DNA of 64,000 nucleotides from Stagonosporopsis chrysanthemi (lineage: Eukaryota; Ascomycota; Dothideomycetes; Pleosporales; Didymellaceae), in the NCBI GenBank assembly GCA_022560025.1, contig JAFISE010000111.1, positions 46,236-110,235 on the forward strand, written 5' to 3'. The position numbers were made by a program, and so were the translations under genes. Of the stretch, positions 12,644 through 22,111 are shown piece by piece. Below the pieces are notes generated by a model that was not told where the DNA came from, made no database searches, and saw nothing but the letters and a program-made list of their open reading frames with translations. Position 1 is the first letter of the stretch, and each line of letters opens with the position of its first letter.

Positions 12644-12890
12644 TTCGGAAGATTCAAAAGTCGGGTCAAATTTGAGGTTTAAGTTGAGAAAGAACGTCGG
12701 AAAGGATGAGTGATCAGCTTAATATATGCCGTCTCGCTTAGAGTAACAGCTCATTATTGGATAAACGATTGTCGTACACCTAGATTACCGTGCAGTGCCG
12801 ATGAGAACCCCGCCGCCCTACGTGCTCTCAAGCTTCGATACCGCTACGGCAAGAACAAACTTACTCTCACGTCAACGACCGTCTGGCGTC
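12644..12890. promoter_or_regulatory. Shared divergent promoter of viperin and kinase-like gene
   Basis: The 247 bases between the two start codons must hold both promoters. A TTAATATATG stretch at about 12718-12728 is a TATA-like candidate for the kinase side. The arrangement suggests co-expression; no specific operator is recognisable. Confidence 0.5.
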
Positions 12891-13565
12891 ATGGATGCGA
12901 CCGTCTCCAGCAAGCGTCGCTGCGACTTCGCAATAATTTTTGTACTTGGTACCTCCCCTTGATCGAGAATATCTTGCGTTTGTTCTAATTTGCTTCCAGG
13001 AGCACCGGGAGCCGGCAAAGGAACTCTTTCTGCGCACCTTGCGCATAGGCACGATATGCTGCACTACTCACTAGGTGATAGCTTGCGTAGCTGGATGCGA
13101 GAGAATCATGACACGGCACTTGCTACTCAGATCCAAGACCGACTGGACAATCAAGGCTTCCTAACCTCAGACGAGTTATATCCGTTCCTCCACAGAGCGG
13201 TTTCCGACGCCATTGACGGCGATAACGGAACGGGCAGAGGCATCATCATTGACGGATTTCCTCGATCTATGGAGCAATTAGAAAGTTTCGATACGTGGGT
13301 GGCTCGAAAGAATCTACCGATTTCTTCAGACAGTGATTGCCAGGCAGAGGCGGACGTAAAGCCCAACATGGTGCTTATGTTGGATGTTACTGAGGAAAAT
13401 GCTAGAGCGAGATACCTGGGTCGAGGCCGAGATAGCAACGACAGCAAAGAAAAGTTTGAAAGGCGTTTTGCGGAATATCGACGGGAGACGTCCATTGTCG
13501 AGGAAGCGTATAGGCAGCGCGGGATTCTGATACATGTAGGTGGCAATAGTCCACTAGGGCAATAA
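12891..13565 (+). CDS. UMP/CMP-kinase-like nucleotide kinase, probable viperin partner
   Basis: Exon 1 (ATG at 12891 to 12948) ends in FVLG. A 51-nt intron (12949-12999) joins in phase to APGAGKGTLSAHLAHRHDM, completing the P-loop. Further on are YSLGDSLRSWM (NMP-binding side), IIIDGFPRSMEQLESF, a beta strand VLMLDVTEENARARYLGRGR, and a short LID followed by FERRFAEYRRET. A short LID is typical of UMP/CMP kinases and short adenylate kinases. The frame stops at 13565 (207 aa). Adding one base in the GGG tract near 13556 would open a further ~44 codons to a stop at 13696 (AITEYLQG..., ...WDLEIR), so the native protein is probably longer; this may be a real truncation or a homopolymer base-call error. 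In vertebrates CMPK2 lies beside RSAD2, and bacterial viperins also often have nucleotide kinases nearby, so a role in feeding CTP to viperin is a reasonable inference. Confidence 0.8.
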
Positions 13566-13696
13566 CGGAATACTTACAAGGGCAGGTCGATGCAAATGGG
13601 ACAAAGCAGGACAACATCGCTGTATTGACAGAGCAGCTCGAAGCGAGTAAGCCATGGCAGAATCTAAGAACAGGATGGGATCTAGAGATAAGGTAA

Positions 13697-14092
13697 CACA
13701 CAGAATCTCGTCCGCTCACGAGTGGAATTACCGTGGAAGACCAGGCGGATGAATATGTGTATAGAACATGCCAGGTGCAAGCTGATATTGATGTTCGCGG
13801 TTTGAATGAGTTGATATTCTAGCATAATATACAATAGCTGCCAAACAAATTGGTCACAGTAGGCAACTGGCACTTACAGATAAGTCATTGAGCTGAAAGG
13901 ACAATAGCATGTCAATAAAGACTTAAGCGACGACTATAGGCTTACAGTACTTGTTGGCTCTAGCATCCCCGCACATCCTACCATGATTGACTGCGAAGTC
14001 ACGTCTCTTATGAGAATCTCTATGCATTAGTTTTGAAAGGGGGTTAGTTCAATGAAGAGTACTAATGTTGCAATAGAAGGCAAATTCGATAT
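13697..14092. other. Intergenic DNA, no gene seen
   Basis: About 400 bases between the kinase-like gene and a small LTR-like element. There is no ORF with recognisable features. Confidence 0.5.
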
Positions 14093-14226
14093 TGTAACGG
14101 TGTAGAGAGAGAGGAGGACTGCGCTTTATTGACTATTGACGTGTGCTGAGCTGCTTATATGCCTGCCCATACACACGCTATCCTAACTCGTACTAGAGTA
14201 GGCCTGGGCAGAGCCCAACCGTTACA
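14093..14226. mobile_element. 134-bp LTR-like element, copy 1 (TSD GATAT)
   Basis: Starts TGTAACGG and ends CCGTTACA, an inverted terminal match with TG...CA ends, flanked by GATAT at 14088-14092 and 14227-14231. It is nearly identical to 33742-33875 and has the same length. TG...CA ends and a 5-bp duplication fit a solo LTR of a small (TRIM-like) retroelement; a short MITE is the alternative. Confidence 0.8.
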
Positions 14227-14330
14227 GATATCACACTTTGGTTTAACAAGACCACAGCTGCGATGTCTGCAGTACTATTAGGACAGTCCTTCTAGCAACT
14301 ATCTTTAGCTACGATCAGGGTTAGTATAAG

Positions 14331-14835
14331 AACCTGATGAGAGAAGTGATGAGAGAGCTGGAAGCGGGGGAATCAGCATGGAAGAAGAGCAACACGTTAT
14401 GGAAAGAGGACCTTACGGCATTTGAAAGGTCCAAGAGAGATCAAAGAGCAGTCAGGGCATGATACAAGCTTAAGAAGAGCACTGCCAAGAAGAAACCCAA
14501 GCCTGGTAGCGGCAACAAAGGGGAGGATGTTGACGAGAGAAAGGTGTCGGGACTGGACCGTGAACGCAAAGCCGGGTCCACAGAGTGCAGCAGGTAGCAG
14601 AGCTTTGATTCTTGTGCCCCGATCAATGGCTTCCACTTCGCCAATACGCAGAAGCTGCAGCACTCGGAGCTTGTCACATTTAAGGAGCAACTCCGCGATC
14701 GAGGTGTTGCAGATTGGCTCATGAGTGCTCTCAGCCGAGGCATCGGCGTTCACCATGCAGGCATGAATCGAAAATATCATCATATTTCCGTTCCACTCCT
14801 CCTCAATCGCCCCAACTGCAGTCAGGGCTTTTAGC
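14331..14835 (+). pseudogene. DDX60-like (Ski2-type) DExD/H helicase fragment
   Basis: One frame reads as a piece of a fungal DDX60-like helicase: a lysine/glutamate-rich helical stretch, then FHFANTQKLQHSEL, LRDRGVADWLMSALSRG and IGVHHAGMNRKYHH, the conserved block that precedes motif IV/V in Ski2/DDX60 helicases. Two in-frame stops, a TGA near 14459 and a TAG near 14596 (CAG to TAG fits), break it. The expected continuation (VVIATGTLALGINMPC-like) is missing after about 14835. DDX60 helicases are antiviral RNA-sensing cofactors in animals; fungal relatives are uncharacterised. This is a relic, not a working gene. Confidence 0.6.
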
Positions 14836-15493
14836 AAATTCTCATATTAATTCCTCAAAATGTGTAATTGATGATGTTTCTGTTAGCTTTAGCGCTGTGC
14901 ATGCTTCGTTACCTCGGATTCTACACTGAATCCCGAGGTGCAGAAAGAGAACGAACAGGCCGTGCTGGAAGCAGCCATGAGAACGAAGAAGCTCCGTCCT
15001 CTGGTTGACATTCATTTGACCATACATTCTGTGCTACGTGTTATGTACATTTCAGTATGCCTGATACTCTTTCCAAGCTATTCCCAATGTGGTCATTCCA
15101 CTTGTGGAAATACCTCTTTTCGGCTAGCGCTAAGGCGCTTCCCTTACCAAACTCCTTTGCACGCTCCCGTTAAGTTTCCGGCCGCTTTGTGTCCATTAGT
15201 GATAACGCCTTACTTATTTTTCAAGCTTGTATCAGCTCGGTCGATGAACATTCCACAACGGAAGGTCAACCCCTGCTGACCAATAAATTTGCTGATGCTG
15301 GTTTTGGCGTTCGTGAGCGCTAGATGCGGCCCGCAGTGAGGGGTTGCTGACATGGTGCCTGGCCAAGTTGTTGACGACCAACAGATATAGCACACGCTAT
15401 CTTGTGGATCCCTTATCATCCCCTTGACGTGAATCGTTCGGACAGCGCGTCAGAGATCTCGTCGTATTCTCGAGGGAGTAATTTTGTTGGCTA
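14836..15493. other. Intergenic DNA, no gene seen
   Basis: Only short frames without recognisable motifs. The right part is the 3' flank of the AAA_28-like gene. Confidence 0.5.
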
Positions 15494-16117
15494 TCATGAG
15501 GTTTCTCCCTGTGCCCTTCTGATGTAGCCGTGTACGCACTCAATACGGTCCTCCAGCTCAACCACATCTTTGGACAAGACAGAGAATGAGATAACCCGTG
15601 CCTCCAGCAAGTTACGGAAGCTGATATCAACACGCATCCAATCCTCGTCATCTCTTAGCATCAGCCGCACGCCGTCGTCTGCAAGCCAGTGACAACCGGC
15701 TTCGCATAATACCACAACAGCTTTTTTCATTCGACTTTCAAGCTCTTGCCAGATCTCGGACGACATCATTTCTGCCGCTGCATCCTTTCCCGCAAAGTAT
15801 TGAGTGTACGCGATAGGAGCCAATCCAGATCGATCGCATATGTACCAAGGGTCTGATTTTGTAGTGCAAGCCGCGATCTCGGCATCGTACTGAGCCTCGA
15901 GAATGTGTTGCTGAAGCTCCAGTGCACGTGTTGGTGATGTCCTCACATCGATGCGGTTGAAACTTCTTTCCTTCAGAACTTTGCGTGCTACCTTACGGAT
16001 GATGACCGGACGCTGGTTTTCGTTCACACCTTCCCTACGCGTGAAGCTCTCTTCGAGGGCGTTGAACAACGTGGTCTTACCTGTGCATTGAGCGCCAATG
16101 ATGTAAATGTTTTTCAT
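15494..16117 (-). CDS. AAA_28-type P-loop NTPase/kinase-like protein
   Basis: Intact 207-residue ORF from ATG. Walker A is at the very N-terminus (YIIGAQCTGKTTL, residues 5-17), followed by an ARKV basic stretch, a central WYICDRSGLAPIAY motif (DR Walker B/NMP-kinase-like position), and a C-terminal ERDxxxED-like helix with DVVELEDRIECVHGYI. Size and layout fit the fungal AAA_28 family, which is related to NadR/thymidylate-kinase-like P-loop kinases; the substrate is unknown. It lies 2 kb from the viperin/kinase pair and next to the RdRP locus. Its 5' flank is only 137 bp from a solo LTR (16255), so its promoter may be disturbed. Codon usage looks like its neighbours. Confidence 0.75.
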   Translation of the reverse strand: MKNIYIIGAQCTGKTTLFNALEESFTRREGVNENQRPVIIRKVARKVLKERSFNRIDVRTSPTRALELQQHILEAQYDAEIAACTTKSDPWYICDRSGLAPIAYTQYFAGKDAAAEMMSSEIWQELESRMKKAVVVLCEAGCHWLADDGVRLMLRDDEDWMRVDISFRNLLEARVISFSVLSKDVVELEDRIECVHGYIRRAQGETS

Positions 16118-16254
16118 GATGCTATCGGGGAGTCCTGTTGAAGTTGCAGAGTAGGGTGTACTGCTTGCTCTTCAAGTGCGGGGTATGAACCTTGCTTGCT
16201 CAAGTTTGGTGCTCGCCAAGTTGCATTTGTAGTATCAGTGCCACGCTGTTCATA

Positions 16255-16629
16255 TGTAACCACGTGGCATAGATCACATGATATTCTATTGTAGCAGGCA
16301 CTGCGTGGTGTGGGCAAGTGCACTTACCTCTGAGCTGAGGGCTCCTGTAGACGAACATCATATGTCGCGGTGAGTGCAAGCAGTGCAGGAAGATTTGAGG
16401 ATTGAACTGAGTTTGTATTGTGCAAAGCTACGAACAGTATGTATACATGGGTAGCTGTAAACAGCGCTAGTGCAGGATGGGGAGCCGCATCTCAACAAAA
16501 GTGAGGCGCGGGTTGCCCATGAGGCAAGGGAGACTCCAAATCGTGACATCATAACATCACAACACGAGAACAGATAGCAATACAAGCGTTGACCCGCAGC
16601 ACCCACTTGACACTGCTTACGCAGTTACA
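16255..16629 (-). mobile_element. Solo LTR-like element copy B with nested MITE (TSD TCATA)
   Basis: Starts TGTAACCACG and ends GCAGTTACA, flanked by perfect TCATA duplications at 16250-16254 and 16630-16634. Without the MITE at 16362-16549 and its duplicated CAT it is an inverted copy of 17675-17857. TG...CA ends and a 5-bp duplication define it as a solo LTR. Confidence 0.9.
16362..16549. mobile_element. MITE copy B nested in solo LTR (TSD CAT)
   Basis: 188 bp, begins ATGTCGCGG and ends CGTGACAT, flanked by CAT at 16359-16361 and 16550-16552. The sister LTR at 17675-17857 has a single ATG (CAT on the other strand) at the matching point near 17749, an empty site that proves the insertion and its 3-bp duplication. 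Confidence 0.92.
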
Positions 16630-16634
16630 TCATA

Positions 16635-19205
16635 CCTCTCGACTCCATCTTCCATGTCGTCCTCTTGTCTGTTGCGCAACTCAAGAAATTCGAAGGTATG
16701 AGCGACGCCAAATTTTTTACCAGAATTCTGCAGGAGATTGTGTCTCTAGGAGACGATAGGTGGAATTAAAAAATACCAGATCTTCCCGAGTCCCGCTTCA
16801 GCAACCACGCAGGCCTTATCAAATGCGTGCCGATTGTCTCTTCAAGTCATCGGCAGCAAGTTACCCTCCACTTTGCAACGGCACCGTGGCACCGAGTCAC
16901 TAGAAGCCAACGCACTTGATAGACTGCTCCTCGTCTCTTTCGCAGACTCCAAGCTACATTGGCCTGCTGCTGTCACAGGCGAGGCTTCGAGACCGGCTAC
17001 GGGCCGGGAGAATGGAAATTGGATCGCCAAACTGCTCGTTACTGGGATCACCATTAATGATAAAACATACCATTTCTTTGGCCACTCTAACAGCCAACTC
17101 AAATCAAGAACTTGTATCATGTACACAGGATCGAAAGAAGATATAATCCTTAAAGTTGAGGCCATGGGTGATTTCTCAAAAATCAGGTCTGTCGGGAAGA
17201 AAGCGAAGCGAATTGGACTCCTTTTTCAAGCGCAAAGGTTGCGTTTGATTTACAACCTGATCGGTGTCAAGACATTGATGATGTTGCAACCAAGGACTAC
17301 ATCTTCACTGACGGTTGCGGACTCATCTCAACGCAATTGGCAAAGCACTTGGCGCAAAAGCAGAACATCCTATTTCGAGACAGAAGGTATTTGCCCTCAG
17401 TTTATCAAGTCCGGTATCGCGGCTACAAGGGCGTATTAACCTTGGATCCGACGTTGCGTGGGCAGATCCAAGCTCAGTTTCGAGCATCGATGCGCAAGTT
17501 CACAGATTCGCCAGATTACAGTTTCGCCGTTGTGGATTATTCCAAGGTCTGCAATGGCACTCACTCTTTTTCGAGGACAGTAGGCTGACGTGTGACAGCC
17601 TTACGCTTTTGGTAGCCTTAACGACGAGGTCGTCGTGCTATTGCACACACTTGGGATTTCGAAGGAAACACTTATGTAACTGCGTAAGCAGTGTCAAGTG
17701 GGTGCTGCGGGTGAACGCTTGTATTGCTCTCTGTTCTCGTGTTGTGATGATATGATGTTCGTCTACAGGAGCCCTCAGCTCAGAGGTAAGTGCATTTGCC
17801 CACACCGGGCAGTGCCTGCTACAATAGAATATCATGTGATCTATGCCACGTGTTACAACTTATGTACAAGCAGGAACAACACCTCACTTTCCTCCAAGAT
17901 GTGCACAGAGGCGATACTCGAGCCGCTTTTCAGTTTCTGTCCTACCTTGGCCGCACAGAGGTGGCTGAGAAGCTGCTCTTAGATGGCGTAGAATCAGTGT
18001 ACCCGATGCTCAAAAGCTTGGTAAGCAAGAACTTGCCCGAATGATCAACAAGCGCAACGAACAACGATGTCAAATCTTGATTCCAAAGTCTCGTTTACTC
18101 TTTGGTGTCTGTGATCCAACGGCGAAAGGCGATTCTACAGGGCGACTCAGAGAAGGCGAGTGTTTCGTCCGCATCACACAAGATTGCGACGGAAGGGCAC
18201 ATACCATGATCAATACTGAGGTCTTAGTAACGAGAAACCCGTGCCTACACCCGGGTGATCTTCAAAAGTTCAAGGCAGTTGACGTCCCCGAATACTCACA
18301 CCTGGTAGACTGTATTGTGTTCACAATGCGAGGGAAGCGACCGAGTGCGGATCTGATGTCTAGAGGAGATTTAGATGGGGACAAGTGTAAGTTCAATACC
18401 CAACGGCTACACTACGATTAGCCATGACACTAATGCATAGTAGTCCTTGTTATATGGGATAGCGACATAATCCCTCGCACGATGGCTGAGCCGGCCCTGT
18501 ATCCCAGCGGCAAAGAGCTGATCACCTTTGGCGAAGTGACTAGCGATAGTCGCGCCGAATACTTTGCTCGGTACACCAATGGATCTTTGAGCAGAGTCAA
18601 AAATTTAAACATGAAATGGGCCCGGCTAGGAAATGCCATGAGTCCACTATGTCAACAGCTTAATCGCTTGTTTTCTCAATGTGTCGATGGCAATCATATC
18701 AGAATTCCCGAGAATCTGCAAATTGTGAAAGAGCTTGAGGATCCACCCGAGCCAAAATCGACGGCAACGCCATTTATATTGGATTGCCTTCACCAGGCCT
18801 CTATGCGGCAGATACAACGGACAGCTGTCCTAGAGCCAGAGATACAAGACGACGCAAACCTCATAGACTTAGTAATGACTCGCGACAAGATGGCACTCTC
18901 GGAGTTCGAGCTACTGCGGGTCTTGATGCGACGGTGTGATCGGCGCAGTGTTGACATCATGGTTTACAGTCATGCCATTGACTTCAGTGCCTTGACTGAT
19001 GAACAGCAGATTTGGTTCATCGCTCAATTGCCACCATCCAGCACAACACCAAGTCTGGTTCGCAATGGACTTTTGCAGTCTGACCATATCGCCCCGCAAG
19101 AACTCAATCGCTTTGGGCTGGCTCATCCGCACTTGCGCTGGAAACCGGTGTTCAAATCTACAGTCGACCGGATGGGAGGTTTCTTCCAGTCGTGTGTCGG
19201 TCGTT
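16635..19205 (+). pseudogene. RNA-dependent RNA polymerase portion of a broken RdRP-helicase gene
   Basis: Eukaryotic-type RdRP motifs appear in order: GITINDKTYHFFGHSNSQL, MGDFSKIRSVGKKAKRIGLLF, FTDGCGLIS, YLPSVYQVRYRGYKGVLT, FAVVDYSKPYAFG (across intron 17547-17598), LIPKSRLLFGVCDP, LVTRNPCLHPGD, and the catalytic SRGDLDGDKC (DxDGD intact) before an intron at 18387-18440. Such polymerases make double-stranded RNA in quelling/RNAi. Breaks: a lost T in a T-run near 17224, a solo LTR in the exon at 17675-17857, a lost A in an A-run near 18012, and a 2-base GT gain near 19193. The N-terminus is not recognisable upstream of ~16760, where a solo LTR abuts. All introns I can test join correctly, so decay is recent. 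Confidence 0.85.
17675..17857 (+). mobile_element. Solo LTR-like element copy A inside RdRP exon (TSD ACTTA)
   Basis: 183 bp, starts TGTAACTGCG, ends GTGTTACA, with ACTTA at 17670-17674 and 17858-17862. It interrupts the RdRP coding frame between GISKETL and the MYKQEQH segment. It carries the MITE empty site matching copy B. No internal retrotransposon sequence remains, as expected from LTR-LTR recombination. Confidence 0.92.
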
Positions 19206-22111
19206 AGAGGCTTTCCACAAGAAATTGATCGTACTGCACATCAACGAGCGTCTGAGCATGGCCGTTTATGTACCACGCAAGATCACTCGTGCTAGCGAGG
19301 TAACGGTGGACAGTGATGTACGAGTGTTCGTGTTTCCCCACACCCAAGGACCGCAATCAGCCAACTATCGCGCTCTGCCTACCAAGATCAACTATCGTCT
19401 CTATTGCGATGAGCACGTGTTCCAACTCTATCAACATAAGAAGAGCAATACCTGGATTTTTTTGAGGAGTTCAAAAGGCGATGACGCGTTGTACCGCGCG
19501 TTGCCCAGTGTCGGAGATAAGCGAAGAGTGAGAGAGCGTACCGTGTGGCAGCAGGTCAACTTCGACTGCAAAGCGAGTGTGGCTCTTGATAAAATTGGCC
19601 GAGATACACAGAAGCATGTTGGAAAGATTCAGGGTGAAGGTGTCTTGGCTGGTGTAAGTGCCCTCACGAGTCCCTTCCATCAACTGTGCTGATCAGAGGG
19701 AGGAGGTGTAAGTGATCAGCAATCGAGATGTTACTGCCATGCGCGTTCTCGATGAATGGCTACAGTACGTCGATACCCAGGAGGTGTTTCCATTGTTTGA
19801 GAAACTTGAACCTGACTACACGACGTCAAAATTGGCCACGCTGAACTGGGATCAATACTCAGAGATGACGCAAGCTGTTTGCCGAGATAAAAGTCTCTCA
19901 TCACTTCGCCAACTAAGCTCTATTACGCAGCTGCGAGAGCTATTGGATCTTCTCAAGGAGCACGATGAGAAGAAACGCATCCGGGATGTATTCTCACAAG
20001 CTTTGCTGCTAGCAGAAGATCCAACCTTTGCTCTCCATGGCGGAGCAGTTGTTTCAGCCTTGCTGCAGTACTTACAAGACACAGCTTATCTTACCTCGAC
20101 GCTTCTCCAGTCGTGTTCATGGAGTGAACACAAAGCAGCTATGGAGCGTTAGCTTACTCTTCTAGCTCCAGCCATTGCAAAAAGACTTGTCTTAGAGTCT
20201 AACGAGCTCGGTGGTTTTGTTCTTCGGCCGCTGTCAATGCTTCTACAGGAGTTGAAGATATTACCAACACAGAGTTTCGCCGAGCTAGTAGAGCTGATTG
20301 CAATCACTGTTCGCTCACCCGAAGCTGCGCCGGATCTACTTCTTGAGGTTATCGAGCCGGAAATTGCTCGACTGCTCGTTGGCCGTCCAATACACACTCA
20401 TCGATTGACTTCATCGCTGTTCGGTATCGCTTTAGACCACATTAACAAGGCGGCAGATTCGTTTGAGCCTGAGTCGGAGTCTATCAAACTGGCTGTTGAA
20501 GGGTACGCGGACAACAATACTATCGTGAAAAGTATTCTACGTGTGGACTCGTCGATGACCAGCTCTCTGAAGGTTGGCGACCACGTTCGCCTGACCGTAA
20601 CCAAGAGTCCACAGAATGACCCGTTCGCGAAGCTCATTTCGATGGATGCTCTGGTACAGAGCGTGGAGCCAGGTTCCGCCACTTTCAGATGTCTACACGA
20701 CCCGCCTCCATATCTTGCACATTACGCATGGCATATTGCGCTGTGTGGCTCGTTCGTCACAGCTAAGACCTCATTCGATGCCGTGAAAATGTTCTACACC
20801 CAACATGAAGCCTGCCGTAGGATCTACGCGTCTCTCTTAGGTCTACCAGCCGCAGACCAAGTTGAGCTTCAAAACGTCAAGTTACCCGTTGTGAGAGATC
20901 CAAGTCTCAACGCAAGTCAAAACAACGCCCTCGCAACGGCATTGAATCATTCTCTGACGCTCATATGGGGTCTCTCTGACGCTCATATGGGGTCCCCCTG
21001 GAACAGGCAAGACGCACACCATCATTGTCATTCTGTGTCAATTGCTCAGGCAACTGCCGGAGTCCAGGTTCCTTGTCACAGCGCCGACGCACAATGCAGT
21101 CGACAATATCCTGAGAAGGTTTGTAAAAGCCAACAGCGCACAGGAAGCTGGCACTGCTGACGTAAGAGTATCAACCCAGGTAAGTCGAGTTATGATAATG
21201 TTTATGTGGATACATCCACTGACCAAAATCATCGCCAGCTTTCAAAAGTATCGCCAGATCTTCGATCTTTTACCTGCAACGCAATGCTTGGCCAAGACCT
21301 CACGGACAATTTTTCCGCAAGCCGTAAAGCCCATAAGCGCATTAAAGAGGCCCGTTTGATCTTCAGCACTTGTATTGGCGCAGGCCTTGGTGTACTGCGT
21401 GACGAGAATTTTGACATTGCTCTCGTAGATGAAGCATCCCAGCAGACGAAGCCCGCGACTCTTGTGCCGCTTGTGAAAGGGTGTTCGCGAGCGATCTTGG
21501 TAGGTGACCATGTCCAACTACGCCCTACAGTACAACAAAATGCTGTAGTCACTGGCTATGATATCTCATTGTTCGAACGTCATTACAACATGCAAGAGCA
21601 GGAAGGGGTGGCGAAAGCCATGCTCGACACACAATACCGCATGCATCGCACTATTTGCGACTTCAGCTCCACAGATTTCTACAAGGATAGACTGAAAACC
21701 GCAGTCGACGACGACAGTCGACCGCTGCCAATGTCGCAATTTCCTTGGCCAAAAGACAACCGGCTGGTCTGGGTTGAGTATAACAGCCCAGAAGACTTTG
21801 TTCGGCAGTCCAAAGCCAACGCAGGCCAGACCGAGCTTTTCAAGCGTGTAGTGCAGCTCATTGCTGACCCTGCATCGACTTCCACCGCAAAATCTTCGGA
21901 GATTCAACTACCGTCAATAGCTATTCTCACACCATACACTCGGCAAAATGTCATGACTAGGGCAAAGTGTGGCGTCGTGATCATCGGTAGCAAGACTACG
22001 CTTACAGGAGGTATAGGAAGAGTAGGTGACTTGGAAGAGGGTAAGAGGGCTTGGCAGAGGCTACTGGAAAGGTGCCAAATGGTTTCAATCGGAGCAGACG
22101 TAGTCCAATAG
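19206..22111 (+). pseudogene. UPF1-like SF1 helicase portion, apparently fused to the RdRP
   Basis: Coding continues on the same strand without an intergenic gap. A ~500-residue linker region (19206-20880) leads to an SF1 helicase: a damaged Walker A region at 20985-21010, then APTHNAVDNILRRF, intron 21180-21238, VDEASQQTKPAT (motif II), VGDHVQLRPTV (motif III), LDTQYRMH (motif IV), LTPYTRQ, and MTRAKCGVVIIG (motif VI). Breaks: TAA at 19709 and TAG at 20150 (both fit CAA/CAG with C to T at CpA), a 22-bp tandem duplication near 20957-21000 that shifts frame exactly at Walker A, and an apparent in-frame deletion near 21950 that removes the usual GREAD-type motif V region between LTPYTRQ and motif VI. 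UPF1-like helicases such as Hrr1 and ZNFX1 work with RdRPs in other eukaryotes. Confidence 0.75.

Noticed and set aside
14422..14724. 100-codon plus-strand ORF
   Set aside because: Different frame from the DDX60-like signal and Arg/Ser-rich like a shadow.
17672..17862. Reading the 17.7-kb insert as a long RdRP intron
   Set aside because: It has TG...CA ends and a perfect 5-bp duplication of exon sequence and a second inverted copy elsewhere, so it is a solo LTR; no GT-AG pair matches its borders.
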